Shown here piece after piece: positions 1 through 8,910 of a DNA stretch of 64,000 bases. Source of the stretch: Intestinibacillus sp. Marseille-P6563 (GTDB taxonomy: Bacteria; Bacillota; Clostridia; Oscillospirales; Butyricicoccaceae); contig NZ_UWOD01000002.1 in assembly GCF_900604335.1 (NCBI RefSeq), forward strand, positions 372,001 through 436,000, read 5' to 3'. The position numbers were made by a program, and so were the translations under genes. Numbering within the stretch: position 1 is the stretch's first letter; each line of letters starts with the position of its first letter. The notes under the pieces were generated by a model that did not search any database, was not told where the DNA came from, and saw only the letters and a program-made list of their open reading frames with translations.

Positions 1-147
1 TCCAATCGCATACGCCTGATTGGCGCCCTTTCCGCCCGGAACCAGCGTCATATCGTGTCCCATCACGGTTTGTCCGGCCAACGGCATCGCATCCACCCGA
101 ATAACAAAATCCATATTCAGACTGCCCACCACGAGTATTTTTTTCAT
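1..147 (-). CDS. rbsK: Ribokinase, N-terminal part (runs off the window)
   Basis: This is the first 49 codons of a PfkB-family sugar kinase; the rest lies left of the window. The visible protein begins [13 protein letters not shown] and continues through PGGKGANQA, the N-terminal signature of ribokinase, which phosphorylates D-ribose at O5 with ATP in the cytoplasm. The ATG is preceded by AAGGAG at good spacing. It is read in the same direction as the sucrose operon but is separated from it by a strong terminator and has its own candidate promoter. A related PfkB nucleoside or sugar kinase is possible because the catalytic end is not visible. Confidence 0.85.
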   Translation of the reverse strand, partial: MKKILVVGSLNMDFVIRVDAMPLAGQTVMGHDMTLVPGGKGANQAYAIG

Positions 148-196
148 GTTGCACTCTCCTTGTCCTGCTCCGCAGCAAACGATTCCCCTTACTGGT

Positions 197-225
197 ATCT
201 TACCCGGCTTGTCCGGATTTGGCAA
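197..225 (-). promoter_or_regulatory. Candidate sigma-A promoter of ribokinase
   Basis: On the minus strand TTGCCA (220-225) is followed after 17 bases by TAAGAT (197-202), upstream of the ribokinase ATG at 147. The position between a terminator and a new gene supports it; the match to consensus is moderate. Confidence 0.45.
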
Positions 226-240
226 CCGTTTGTCTGCAAA

Positions 241-270
241 AAAGCACCGAATCCAACGATTCGGTGCTTT
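241..270 (-). terminator. Rho-independent terminator of the sucrose operon
   Basis: A 13-bp perfect stem (241-253 with 258-270) with a CAAC loop is followed on the minus strand by a run of T. It lies just after the fructokinase stop at 279 and ends the sucrose operon. Confidence 0.85.
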
Positions 271-278
271 GGGGCTTC

Positions 279-1247
279 TTACTTTTGGGCCGGATAAGCT
301 TGTTCCAGTTCGGCCAGGGTCGCCATGACCGCGCCCTTGTGCTGCACGGTGAGCGACGCATACTGCGCGGAAAATTCCAGATAGGCTGTCAGCTGCGCCT
401 CGTTCAAGTTCGCCAGGGCATCTGCCGTCACCCCGTCGCGCGTGAGCTGGTACAGGAACGAACCAATGAACGAATCGCCTGCCCCGGTCGTATCGACCAC
501 GGGTACCGAAATGGTTCGGCCAAACGTCTGGGTCTGCGGGGTGTAGACGGCCGAGCCGTTGGCGCCGCGGGTGATGAGCACCAGGCGGCAACCCATGTCG
601 AACAGCTTTTGCGCCGCTTCCCGCTCGTCGGTGCAGCCGGTGACAAATTCGATCTCATCATCCGAAAGCTTGACCAGGTCGGCATAGGGCAAAAATTCCC
701 GGATGGCTGCCTGGCATGCTTCCGGGCTGCTCCACAGTGGCAGCCGGACATTGGGGTCAAACGAAATGATCGCGCCCGCCTGCTTGGCCAGTTCGATGGC
801 CCGGCGATGCGCTGCCTTGACCGGCCAGTCCACCAGATCGACCGAACAAAAATGCAGCACCGCACAGTCGGCAAACATCGTGTCCGTCACCTGTTCCTGG
901 TCCAGAAACAGGTCGGCCGACGGATTGCGGAAAAAGGAAAATTCACGGTTGCCGGTCGCGTCGAGTGAAACAAAGGCAAGGCCGGTGTTGGCCCGTCCGG
1001 TGCGGAACACCCACTGGGTATCCACCCCATTGGCACGCAGCACCTTGAGGATATGGGTACCAAAGGCGTCCTCGCCCACCTGCGAGATCATCGCCGCCGG
1101 ATTGCCCAGCCGCGCGACCGCGGTTGCGACATTGGCCGGCGCACCGCCTGCCACGCGCTCAAAATGGGTCACTTCATCCAGCGCGCAGCCCTTTTGCTGG
1201 GGCACAAAATCGATCAGCAATTCCCCGATCGCAACCACTTTTTTCAT
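279..1247 (-). CDS. scrK: Fructokinase, PfkB family
   Basis: The product phosphorylates the fructose released by the GH32 hydrolase to fructose-6-phosphate with ATP. The 322-residue length is normal for the family. The N-terminus [10 protein letters not shown], the GGAPANVA motif near residue 35 and the C-terminal catalytic motif DTTGAGDSF near residue 257 are the PfkB fructokinase signatures. The ATG overlaps the stop of the upstream HAD gene by four bases (ATGA), which points to translational coupling. It is the last gene of the sucrose operon and is followed directly by a terminator. The fructokinase assignment rests on motif and operon context together and is firm. Confidence 0.92.
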   Translation of the reverse strand: MKKVVAIGELLIDFVPQQKGCALDEVTHFERVAGGAPANVATAVARLGNPAAMISQVGEDAFGTHILKVLRANGVDTQWVFRTGRANTGLAFVSLDATGNREFSFFRNPSADLFLDQEQVTDTMFADCAVLHFCSVDLVDWPVKAAHRRAIELAKQAGAIISFDPNVRLPLWSSPEACQAAIREFLPYADLVKLSDDEIEFVTGCTDEREAAQKLFDMGCRLVLITRGANGSAVYTPQTQTFGRTISVPVVDTTGAGDSFIGSFLYQLTRDGVTADALANLNEAQLTAYLEFSAQYASLTVQHKGAVMATLAELEQAYPAQK

Positions 1248-2110
1248 GTATTTCCCTCCAAAATATATCGGTAAATGGCCTGCGCAACGCCGTCCTCGAC
1301 GTTGCTGCCCGTACAGACATCGGCGGCCTGCTGGATGTGCGGCGCGGCGTTTGCCATCGCAACGCCCAATCCCGCCATGCGCAGCATGGATAAATCATTA
1401 TCACTGTCGCCGATGGCCATGACGGCATCCATGCCCAGCCCAAGCTGGGCGGCAAGCTGCGCAAGGCCGCTTCCCTTGTGGACACCCTTCCGGTTGATCT
1501 CTACATTTTTCAGCGCCCCGCCATACATGATCGACGGCGCCAGTTCAAACTGCCCGGTCTGCTCCAGCGTGTCGATGAGCCGGTCGACCTGCTTGGGGTC
1601 CAGCGAATGCAGAATGGCTTTGAGGATGCGTCCGTCCTCCCGCCGCAGCAGTTCTTCCCATTTTTCCGGGCTGTCGATAAAGATATACCCGTCTACGGTC
1701 TCCTCCAGCGCCGTGGACCCGCGGCGGCGGATCTCCTGCAAAAAACGCAGGAACTCCCTGCCATAATACAGGCTTTCGCCCGTATACAGGCAGGGATCGG
1801 TATCAAATTGGGCGCAGATCTCAAAAATCGTATCGCACATCTGGCGATCCAGTCCGTCGAACGTGATCTGGCTGCCATCGGCCAGACATTCGGCAGCCGC
1901 CCCGTTGGAGATGACCACCCAATCGGCCGGCGCCTCTAACTGACGGTTAAAAACGCGGGTTTCTTTCCAATTTCGTCCTGTGCACAACACGATCTGCACG
2001 CCCGCCTGCTGTGCCAGCCGCACCGCGCGGGCATTCTCTTTGGAGACACGGCTGCTGGGGTCCAGCAGCGTGCCGTCCAGATCGAGTGCGAGCAGTTTAT
2101 ACTTTGCCAT
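1244..2110 (-). CDS. Cof-type HAD-superfamily sugar phosphatase
   Basis: This is a 288-residue type IIB HAD hydrolase. The DLDGT nucleophile motif lies near residue 8, and the GDSDNDLSML motif near the C-terminus supplies the metal-binding acidic residues. Family members dephosphorylate sugar phosphates or related small metabolites, and the true substrate cannot be read from sequence. I start it at the ATG at 2110, preceded by AAGGTGG, because that gives the canonical MAKYKLLALDLDGTLL; a longer open frame upstream only overlaps the GH32 gene. In the sucrose operon it may relieve sugar-phosphate accumulation, which is inference. Confidence 0.88.
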   Translation of the reverse strand: MAKYKLLALDLDGTLLDPSSRVSKENARAVRLAQQAGVQIVLCTGRNWKETRVFNRQLEAPADWVVISNGAAAECLADGSQITFDGLDRQMCDTIFEICAQFDTDPCLYTGESLYYGREFLRFLQEIRRRGSTALEETVDGYIFIDSPEKWEELLRREDGRILKAILHSLDPKQVDRLIDTLEQTGQFELAPSIMYGGALKNVEINRKGVHKGSGLAQLAAQLGLGMDAVMAIGDSDNDLSMLRMAGLGVAMANAAPHIQQAADVCTGSNVEDGVAQAIYRYILEGNT

Positions 2111-2127
2111 GTGCCCCACCTTTGGTT

Positions 2128-3516
2128 TTACTGAATTTGCAGAGCGCCCATTGCCCACAGCTCGGCTTGTACTCCTTCCGACTGTACCCCGCACGCATGC
2201 GGCGCGGGATAATACCGCGTGGTGAGCACCTGTTCCCCGCCGTTGACAAAGATCTCGAGCGAAGAAGCATCGGCCAGCACGCGCAGCGACCGAACGGTTC
2301 CGGGTTCGGCATACCGCACCGTGCGGCCCGAACCACCCTGTACCAGCGTGAGCGACAGCGTTCCTTCGTCCCATTCTAACACAGCCGCCCCACGAATGAC
2401 AAGCCTTCCGCGCGGCGCGGTCTGTGCTTCCAGATCGAAGATCTGCGCCTGCTCGGGCGCGATGCGCTCCCCGCGCAATGCCTCCATTTCGGGCGCCGGC
2501 ACACGCAGCAGCTTTTCGCTGTCGCGCTTGAGTTCACACGGCACGGTCATGCCATGCTGCCAACCGTTTTCCACGGTCGGGTTGGTATAATCGGCGTCCG
2601 GCATGCCCATCCAACCGATGAGCAGCCGCCGCTCGCCGTCTACAAAGGTCTGCGGCGCATAGAAATCAAAGCCGCAGTCGAGTTCCTGATATTCACCTAG
2701 GGTATACGCGCCGCGGAAGTCGCCATGCAGCGGGAAGTACCCGCAAGAGTAGACATTTTGATATTTGTTACCCTGCCGGGTCACGCCCTGGGGCGAGCAC
2801 ATCAAAAACCACTGCCCATCCAGGCAGAACAGGTCGGGGCACTCCCACATGTACCCGAAGACCTCGGGGGTCGTGAGTGTGTTGATGTGCTTCCAGTTCC
2901 GCTTGTTGGCCGATTCATACACCAGCAGTTGGCCGCGGTCCTCTTTGGTCCGCGCGCCAAGCACCATATAATATTTGCCGTCCTGCGCCCAGACCTTAGG
3001 GTCGCGCACATGACAGGTGACGTTTTCCGGGTAATCCTTGTTTTCCAGCAACAGTTCATTGGACGCTACGGTCACGCCGTCGTGGGAGACGGCGAGCGCG
3101 GTATTGTGGCCGCGCCCTGCCGTGATGTAATCATAATCGCCCGCATACTTGACGTTTCCGGTGTAGTAGAGATACATGGTCCCGTCTTCGACCAGGGCCG
3201 AGCCAGAATAGACCCCGTGGATGTCCCACGGCTGGTCGGGATACAGCATGGGCGGCAGCTGCTCCCAGTGCAGCAAATCGCGGCTGCGGTAGTGCCCCCA
3301 GTGCTTCACCCCGCCGGTGGGGTCGAATGGGCCGTATTGATAAAACACATGATACCACTCCCCAAAGCGGCACAGGCCGTTCGGGTCATTCATCCAGCCG
3401 ACCGGCGGCATCAGGTGAAACCGCGGACGGTAAGGGTCAGCCGCGGCCCGCGGACCGTCCTCCCGTTCCACGCGGACAACCAGCCGCTCCAAATCTCGCT
3501 GCAATGCGTTGCTCAT
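2128..3516 (-). CDS. scrB: Sucrose-6-phosphate hydrolase, GH32
   Basis: A 462-residue glycoside hydrolase of family 32 that splits sucrose-6-phosphate, delivered by the PTS, into glucose-6-phosphate and fructose. The nucleophile motif WMNDPNG is at residues 41-47, the transition-state RDP motif follows (VRDPKVW), and the acid/base ECPD motif is present (WECPDLF). The C-terminal part forms the beta-sandwich domain of the family. There is no signal peptide, as expected for the intracellular enzyme. The ATG has a GGAGGAGG site. It sits 19 bases after the EIIBCA gene and 17 bases before the HAD gene, so one transcript is likely. Activity on fructo-oligosaccharides cannot be excluded. Confidence 0.93.
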   Translation of the reverse strand: MSNALQRDLERLVVRVEREDGPRAAADPYRPRFHLMPPVGWMNDPNGLCRFGEWYHVFYQYGPFDPTGGVKHWGHYRSRDLLHWEQLPPMLYPDQPWDIHGVYSGSALVEDGTMYLYYTGNVKYAGDYDYITAGRGHNTALAVSHDGVTVASNELLLENKDYPENVTCHVRDPKVWAQDGKYYMVLGARTKEDRGQLLVYESANKRNWKHINTLTTPEVFGYMWECPDLFCLDGQWFLMCSPQGVTRQGNKYQNVYSCGYFPLHGDFRGAYTLGEYQELDCGFDFYAPQTFVDGERRLLIGWMGMPDADYTNPTVENGWQHGMTVPCELKRDSEKLLRVPAPEMEALRGERIAPEQAQIFDLEAQTAPRGRLVIRGAAVLEWDEGTLSLTLVQGGSGRTVRYAEPGTVRSLRVLADASSLEIFVNGGEQVLTTRYYPAPHACGVQSEGVQAELWAMGALQIQ

Positions 3517-3535
3517 GTTTGTTTTCCTCCTCCAA

Positions 3536-5446
3536 TCAGCGCTTGAGCGTCATCAGGATGTCTTTTCCTGCGACAACTGCGCCGGGATGCCGCTCGACGT
3601 CGGCAAAATCGTCCGAGTTGGTCACGATGACCGGGGTGATGGTCTTATAGCCTTCCTTCTCAATGGCTGCCATGTCAAATTCGAGCATCAAGTCGCCCGC
3701 CTTGACATGCTGGCCTTCCTGAACATGGCCGGTGTAATGCTTGCCGTTCAAGTTGACGGTATCGATGCCGACGTGGATGAGAAGCTCCATGCCGTTGTCG
3801 CATTCCAGGCCGACCGCGTGGCCCATGACCGCAGACACGGTCGCGTCACAGGGAGCAAATACCTTGCCTTCGGTGGGCTTGACCGCAATGCCCTTGCCCA
3901 GTGCTTCGGCAGAAAAGGCCGGGTCGCCGGTTTCGCTCAGCGCAACCGCTTCACCGCTCAGCGGCGAAACAACGGTCATGGTTTCACCGGCTGCGGCCGG
4001 AGCGGCAGCCGGGGCAGCTTCCTGCGCCGGTGCTTCAACGGCCGGAACGGTTTCCGGCTGCTCCTCTTCCTTGGGCAGGCCGAAGAACCACGAAACCACA
4101 AACGCAACGCCGGTTGCAATCGCGATGGTGATGATGTACTGAATCGGATGATGCAGATGCAGCAGGATGCCGAAGATACCGGTAACGCCCGTACCGGTCG
4201 CACCCAGACCAACGATCGAAGCATACAGTGCACCAAAGGCAGCGCCGATCGCACCCGCGATAAACGGACGGAAGAAGCGCAGGTTTACACCAAAGATGGC
4301 CGGTTCGGTGATGCCCATGAAGGCAGACAGCGAAGCGGGCAATGCCATGGACTTGAGCTTCTTATTCTTGGTCTTGAGGGCAACAGCCAGTGCCGCGCCG
4401 CCCTGGGCGACGTTTGCTGCCGATGCCAGCGGCAGCCAGTAGGTCACGCCGTAGGCGCTGAGCTGGCCCAGGTCAATGATGGTATACATATGATGGATGC
4501 CCGAAACGACCGTTGTCGCATACAGGCCGCCCATGATAAACGAACCGATGCCGAACGGGATGGCGATCAGCCACTGTACGCCGTCGATGACGAAGTTTTC
4601 CACGGTGGTGAACACCGGGCCGATGGCCGCCAGCGTCAGATAACCGGTGACGAATACCGACACGAGCGGGGTCACAAACAGGTCAAACATCGGCGGCACG
4701 ATCTTGTGCAGGCGCTTTTCGAGGAAGCACATCACCCATACCGCAATGATGACCGGGATAACGTGGCCCTGATAGCCGACGAGCGGAATCTTATACAGGC
4801 CGAAGAAGACTTCCTGATAATTCTGCACGCCTTCAGTTGCCACCGTCCACGCATTTTGCAGATTGGGGTGCAGCATGATCATACCGATGACCGCACCGAG
4901 GAACGGGTTGCCGCCAAACACCTTGGCTGCCGAGAAGGCAATCAGAATCGGCAGGAACGTGTATGCAACGTTGGAGAACAGCTGTGCAAACACATAGATG
5001 GAGCTGCTGGTATCCATCTGAATAAAGCCGTTGTTGACCATGAAGTTGAGCGACTCCATGATGCCCATGAGGAAACCGGACGCAACGATCGCCGGGATGA
5101 TCGGCACGAAGATGTCACCCAGCGTCTTGATGGCGCGCTGGAACCAGTTGCCCTTCTGCGCGCCCTGCGCCTTGGCCTCATCCTTGCTGACGGCCGCTGC
5201 CCCCGACAGCGCGATGAATTCCGTAAATACCTTATTGACCGTACCGGTGCCAAAAATGATCTGTAATTGCCCCTGTGCTTCGAAAACGCCCTGTACGCCG
5301 GTTGCGTTTTCCAGGTTTTTCTTATCTACCTTGCTGTTGTCTGCGATGACCAAACGCAGCCGCGTTGCGCAATGCGCTGCGGACACGACGTTATCCTTCC
5401 CGCCGATACACCGAAGCACTTCGGAAGCCGCTTTTTTGTAGTCCAC
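3536..5446 (-). CDS. scrA: Sucrose-specific PTS transporter EIIBCA
   Basis: A single polypeptide of 636 residues imports and phosphorylates sucrose. The EIIB domain (about 1-90) carries the phospho-cysteine in AAHCATRLRL, the EIIC membrane domain spans about 110-460, and the C-terminal EIIA domain (about 490-630) carries the glucose-type active-site region LLIHVGIDTV. An Ala/Pro/Glu-rich linker joins C and A. I choose the GTG at 5446, which gives the usual MDYKKAA start and has AAAGGGCGG six bases upstream; an ATG 14 codons earlier lies inside the operator and has no binding site. Expression should be controlled by the LacI-type protein at 5751-6731 through the palindrome in the leader. Confidence 0.93.
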   Translation of the reverse strand: MDYKKAASEVLRCIGGKDNVVSAAHCATRLRLVIADNSKVDKKNLENATGVQGVFEAQGQLQIIFGTGTVNKVFTEFIALSGAAAVSKDEAKAQGAQKGNWFQRAIKTLGDIFVPIIPAIVASGFLMGIMESLNFMVNNGFIQMDTSSSIYVFAQLFSNVAYTFLPILIAFSAAKVFGGNPFLGAVIGMIMLHPNLQNAWTVATEGVQNYQEVFFGLYKIPLVGYQGHVIPVIIAVWVMCFLEKRLHKIVPPMFDLFVTPLVSVFVTGYLTLAAIGPVFTTVENFVIDGVQWLIAIPFGIGSFIMGGLYATTVVSGIHHMYTIIDLGQLSAYGVTYWLPLASAANVAQGGAALAVALKTKNKKLKSMALPASLSAFMGITEPAIFGVNLRFFRPFIAGAIGAAFGALYASIVGLGATGTGVTGIFGILLHLHHPIQYIITIAIATGVAFVVSWFFGLPKEEEQPETVPAVEAPAQEAAPAAAPAAAGETMTVVSPLSGEAVALSETGDPAFSAEALGKGIAVKPTEGKVFAPCDATVSAVMGHAVGLECDNGMELLIHVGIDTVNLNGKHYTGHVQEGQHVKAGDLMLEFDMAAIEKEGYKTITPVIVTNSDDFADVERHPGAVVAGKDILMTLKR

Positions 5447-5472
5447 TTTTTTCCGCCCTTTCATTCGTTTGT

Positions 5473-5488
5473 ATGAAATCGATTTCAT
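5473..5488. promoter_or_regulatory. Palindromic operator for a LacI-type repressor
   Basis: ATGAAATCGATTTCAT is a perfect 16-bp palindrome with the central CG typical of LacI-family operators. It lies just downstream of the -10 box of the scrA promoter, where a bound repressor would block transcription. The repressor gene is adjacent. Confidence 0.8.
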
Positions 5489-5501
5489 CTTTTCTGTATG
5501 T

Positions 5502-5530
5502 ATTATACTGCCGTGCCCGTCCCTTGTAAA
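5502..5530 (-). promoter_or_regulatory. Sigma-A promoter of the sucrose operon
   Basis: On the minus strand TTTACA (5525-5530) and a perfect TATAAT (5502-5507) are separated by exactly 17 bases. Transcription would start near 5495 and run through the operator into scrA. Confidence 0.88.
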
Positions 5531-5710
5531 TCCGCAATCCTGTCTAAATTTCCAGCATTTTTTTGAGCAGTTTCCCCAATTCCCTTTGTATTATCCGGTG
5601 AATCACTCGGAAATACTCATGCTTTATGAATCATATCGTCTAATTTATGTGAAACTGATACCATACCATGTGCACTCATCTCTGCAACACGCTCCCCGGC
5701 TTGCAGGCAA

Positions 5711-5746
5711 GAAAAATCCCCGCTTGCACCGTGCATGCAAGCGGGG
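5711..5746 (-). terminator. Terminator of the scrR gene
   Basis: An 11-bp GC-rich stem (5718-5728 with 5736-5746) is followed on the minus strand by ATTTTTC. It lies just after the stop of the LacI-type gene and insulates it from the sucrose promoter. The remaining part of the 5447-5750 gap holds only the promoter and operator listed separately. Confidence 0.85.
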
Positions 5747-5750
5747 TCCT

Positions 5751-6731
5751 TTATACCGACTCGCCGGGGTAGATTTCAAACCCCAGCATGAGCTGCTTTT
5801 TCCGGTCTACGCCCTGCTCCAGGATTTCCAGCAGATCGCGCGCCGCTTCTTCGCCGCTGGTCTGATAATAATAATGCGCCGTTGCCAATTTGGGCCGCAC
5901 GAGTTCACTCAAGCGGGAGTGACCAATCCCCGCCAGGGCAACATCCTGCGGAATGCGCCGCCCCATTTCTTCCAGCCGTTTTTTCACGCCGACCGCAATG
6001 GAGTCCGTAGCACAAAAAATCCCTTCCAGATCGCTCACGCGCGCCAACAGCCGGCCAGCCGCGGCATAGCCGCCGTCGATCGAAAAGTCACTCTGTTCCA
6101 TCCAGGCCGGGTCGGCATGCAGTCCGGCTTCCTGCAAAGCATCCTGATAACCGGCACGCCGTGCTGCACCCGCCGCTTTATCGCGCGGTGTCACACCGAC
6201 ATAGCCGATGCGCCGCCGCCCCTGCTGCAAAAGCAGGTTTACCAGCGCCTTGGCCGCGCCGCGGTCATCGTGATAAACGCAGGTGATGCCCTCCATCCGC
6301 TGGCCAATCAGCACCGAAGGAACGCCCAGCACACCGAGCGCCTGCCGGTGTGCCGCCGACAGAATGGTCGCCACCAAAATCACACCGTCCACATTGCCGC
6401 TGCGAAAGACTTCCAGATACTCCATTTCCTTTTGCGGATTGTTGTCGGTGTTGGCCAGCAACAGATGATAGCCCTTTTCTTCCAGCACCCGCGAGATGCC
6501 TGCCACCACGCGGCTGATGGATTCCGAATCGATGCGCGGCACGATCACGCCCACCATGCGGCTTTTGCCGGTGCGCAGGGTCTGCGCCTGCTGGGACGGG
6601 ACGTATCCGGTCTCCTCGATCACACGGCGGATGGCTTCCCGCTTTTCCGAGCTGACATATCCATTATTTAAATAGCGCGACACAGCGGTTTTGGAAACAC
6701 CGGCACGCCGTGCAATTTCTGCACTTGTCAT
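5751..6731 (-). CDS. scrR: LacI-family repressor of the sucrose operon
   Basis: A 326-residue LacI/GalR regulator. The N-terminal helix-turn-helix (about 3-25, AEIARRAGVSKTAVSRYLNN) is followed by a hinge helix and a periplasmic-binding-protein-like sensor domain (about 60-320). It starts at MTSAEIARR with a GGGAGGG site upstream. It is transcribed in the same direction as the sucrose operon but from its own promoter. The perfect palindrome beside the scrA promoter is the natural target. The inducer is probably a fructose or sucrose derivative, from family knowledge and context. Confidence 0.88.
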   Translation of the reverse strand: MTSAEIARRAGVSKTAVSRYLNNGYVSSEKREAIRRVIEETGYVPSQQAQTLRTGKSRMVGVIVPRIDSESISRVVAGISRVLEEKGYHLLLANTDNNPQKEMEYLEVFRSGNVDGVILVATILSAAHRQALGVLGVPSVLIGQRMEGITCVYHDDRGAAKALVNLLLQQGRRRIGYVGVTPRDKAAGAARRAGYQDALQEAGLHADPAWMEQSDFSIDGGYAAAGRLLARVSDLEGIFCATDSIAVGVKKRLEEMGRRIPQDVALAGIGHSRLSELVRPKLATAHYYYQTSGEEAARDLLEILEQGVDRKKQLMLGFEIYPGESV

Positions 6732-6805
6732 AATCTGCTTACCCTCCCACGGGTGATATTTTACATTTTTTGCAACAAATCAGACTTGCAAATGAGTTCG
6801 GTATT

Positions 6806-6835
6806 ATTGTAGCATAGTCCGCATGAATATGCAAA
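6806..6835 (-). promoter_or_regulatory. Extended -10 promoter of scrR
   Basis: On the minus strand TTTGCA (6830-6835) is followed after 18 bases by TACAAT (6806-6811) with a TGC extension directly upstream. It lies about 80 bases ahead of the scrR start. Confidence 0.55.
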
Positions 6836-6854
6836 GGGACCGCGTAGCAGAGAG

Positions 6855-6885
6855 AAAAAAGCGCTGCAAATCGTTGCAGCGCTTT
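6855..6885 (-). terminator. Terminator after the oxidoreductase operon
   Basis: A 12-bp perfect stem (6858-6869 with 6874-6885) is followed by T residues on the minus strand. It ends the long catabolic operon nine bases after the stop at 6894. Confidence 0.85.
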
Positions 6886-6893
6886 GAGAATCT

Positions 6894-8885
6894 TTAAATG
6901 CGGGCCGCAATGTCAAAGCCGGTCTTGGTGGCTTTGCGAACGGTCTCCACGCCATCGGCATCGCCGATGCAGTACGTATTGAGCGGCATTTCTTCCAGCA
7001 TTTCGCCGAACAGATTGTTCACGCTCTTCAGGCCAAAGGCCGTGATGACGGTATCGCAGGGCAGCAGCTTCTTTTCGCCCTCGGTCTCGATGACAACGCC
7101 GTCAGTGTTGATCTCTACCACCTTGCTGTTGCCGATCTGCTGTACATGGCCGTGCCATACTTCGTCAAACAGCGCCTTGCGGGTGATGGCGAACATCTTG
7201 CTGCAAAAGTCCTCAACCGGAATCATATCGACGACCGTGACTTCCTTGCCCTCGCGGGACAGGCCGACCGAGCATTCAATACCGGACAGACCCGCGCCAC
7301 AGATAACAACCTTCTGGCCGATCGGCGCGCGGCGGTTTTCGGCGTCGCTCAGGCTGACTACATTCGGACCGTCCACGCCCGGGATCGGCGGTACAAAATA
7401 CTGGCTGCCGGTCGCGATGATGACTTCATCCGGCTTTTCGGCCAGGATGGTCGCCTTGTCGGCCGCCGTGTTGAGACGAATATCGGCGCCGCACTTCATG
7501 GTCGTGCGTACCATCCACTCGGTATAATTGCGCATCAGATCCTTGAACGGGACCGCACTCGCGTCGTGCAGCATGCCGCCCAGGCAGTCGTCCTTCTCAA
7601 ACAGGACCACATCATGGCCGCGGTCTACGGCTGTCTGTGCAGCCTGCATACCCGCCGGGCCGCCGCCGACGATGACGACCTTCTTCTTTTTGCGGGCCGG
7701 TTCGACCTTGCCTTCCGGGTACTTATATTCCCGGCCGACGATCGGGTTGACCGCGCAGCGGACCGGCAGACCGAAGAAAATCCGGCCGCAGCCATCCATG
7801 CAGCGCAGGCAGGGACGGGTGTCCTCGCTGCAGCCCTTGACGGCATTGTGAATCAGTTCCGGGTCAGCCATCAGGCTGCGGCACATGCCGACCATATCGG
7901 CCTTACCGGATGCAATAATCTCTTCCGCTTCTTCCAGGGACATGATATTGCCGACCACCGAGACCGGAATATCCAGTTCCTTCTTAAACATTGCGGCATA
8001 CTTGACGTTCTGCTGACGCTCCTGCAGATACAGCGGGACCGAATACTTGACGCCCGGCTCGACAAAGACGTTACCGCAGGAGATGTGCGCCATATCGATG
8101 TATTTCTGCGCTTCCTTGAGGAAAGCCAGGGTATGCTCGGGCTTTAAGCAGCCGTTGCCCGACTCGGGGCCGCAGCCCGGTTCGCCGGTGTCGGTCATTT
8201 CTTCGGCCGATACACGCATTTCGAGCGGGAAATCTTCGCCGACCGCCTCGCGGATAGCCTTCAAAATCTCCAACGGGAAGCGCATACGGTTTTCCATGCT
8301 GCCGCCGTATTCGTCGGTACGGATGTTGGAAGCCGGGCTGAGAAACTGGCCAAAGAGGTTGTTGTGACCGGCATGGATGAAGATGAGGTCAAAACCGGCA
8401 GCCTTGACGCGCTTGCAGCAGTCAACAAACTGGCCGATGACATAGTCCATATCCGCACGGTCCATGACCTTGATGTCCTGCATGCGGCCCGGAGTGGGCA
8501 GATAGGAGGACGAGAAACCGGGCTTGGTGTTCATGGACGGAACACCGCCCTTGCCGGCGTGTGCGATTTCAATGGACATCTTAGCGCCGTATTCGTGCGC
8601 CACTTCAGGAATCAGCGACAGCGCGGTCACATACCGGTCGTGCTGCACGTTCAGTTCGCCATAGAAGCAGACCGGACGCTCCCAGTCGATCTGGGTGTCG
8701 CCGATGATGATCTGTGAAACGCCCGAACGCGCCTGCATGCGGATAAATTCCAGATATTCTTCGGTCACTTCGCCCGCGGCATTGGACAGACAGCTGACCA
8801 TAGGGGTGAACTCAATGCGGTTTTTCAGCGTGACGCTGCGCAGCTTGAGGGGCGAAAAAACGTGGGGAAATTTACATTTGCTCAT
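6894..8885 (-). CDS. FMN/FAD/4Fe-4S NADH:flavin oxidoreductase, 2,4-dienoyl-CoA reductase type
   Basis: A 663-residue enzyme with the architecture of FadH, BaiCD/BaiH and 2-enoate reductases. An N-terminal old-yellow-enzyme TIM barrel (about 1-340) contains QFLSPASNIRTDEYGGS. A 4Fe-4S cluster motif C-x2-C-x3-C-x11-C follows (RPCLRCMDGC region). A Rossmann FAD domain (VVIVGGGPAGMQAA) and an NAD(P) domain (VVICGAGLSGIECS) complete it. Such enzymes reduce activated C=C bonds of enoates, enones or steroids. It is the last gene of an operon with three alcohol dehydrogenases, so it may work on an oxidised intermediate or an aglycone; the substrate is unknown. Confidence 0.85.
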   Translation of the reverse strand: MSKCKFPHVFSPLKLRSVTLKNRIEFTPMVSCLSNAAGEVTEEYLEFIRMQARSGVSQIIIGDTQIDWERPVCFYGELNVQHDRYVTALSLIPEVAHEYGAKMSIEIAHAGKGGVPSMNTKPGFSSSYLPTPGRMQDIKVMDRADMDYVIGQFVDCCKRVKAAGFDLIFIHAGHNNLFGQFLSPASNIRTDEYGGSMENRMRFPLEILKAIREAVGEDFPLEMRVSAEEMTDTGEPGCGPESGNGCLKPEHTLAFLKEAQKYIDMAHISCGNVFVEPGVKYSVPLYLQERQQNVKYAAMFKKELDIPVSVVGNIMSLEEAEEIIASGKADMVGMCRSLMADPELIHNAVKGCSEDTRPCLRCMDGCGRIFFGLPVRCAVNPIVGREYKYPEGKVEPARKKKKVVIVGGGPAGMQAAQTAVDRGHDVVLFEKDDCLGGMLHDASAVPFKDLMRNYTEWMVRTTMKCGADIRLNTAADKATILAEKPDEVIIATGSQYFVPPIPGVDGPNVVSLSDAENRRAPIGQKVVICGAGLSGIECSVGLSREGKEVTVVDMIPVEDFCSKMFAITRKALFDEVWHGHVQQIGNSKVVEINTDGVVIETEGEKKLLPCDTVITAFGLKSVNNLFGEMLEEMPLNTYCIGDADGVETVRKATKTGFDIAARI

Positions 8886-8910
8886 TGATAAAACCTCCTA
8901 AAGTCAATTT

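Noticed and set aside
3509-5266. Large plus-strand open frame opposite the PTS gene
   Set aside because: It is a GC-rich shadow of the EIIBCA gene, with no start signal and no recognisable protein.
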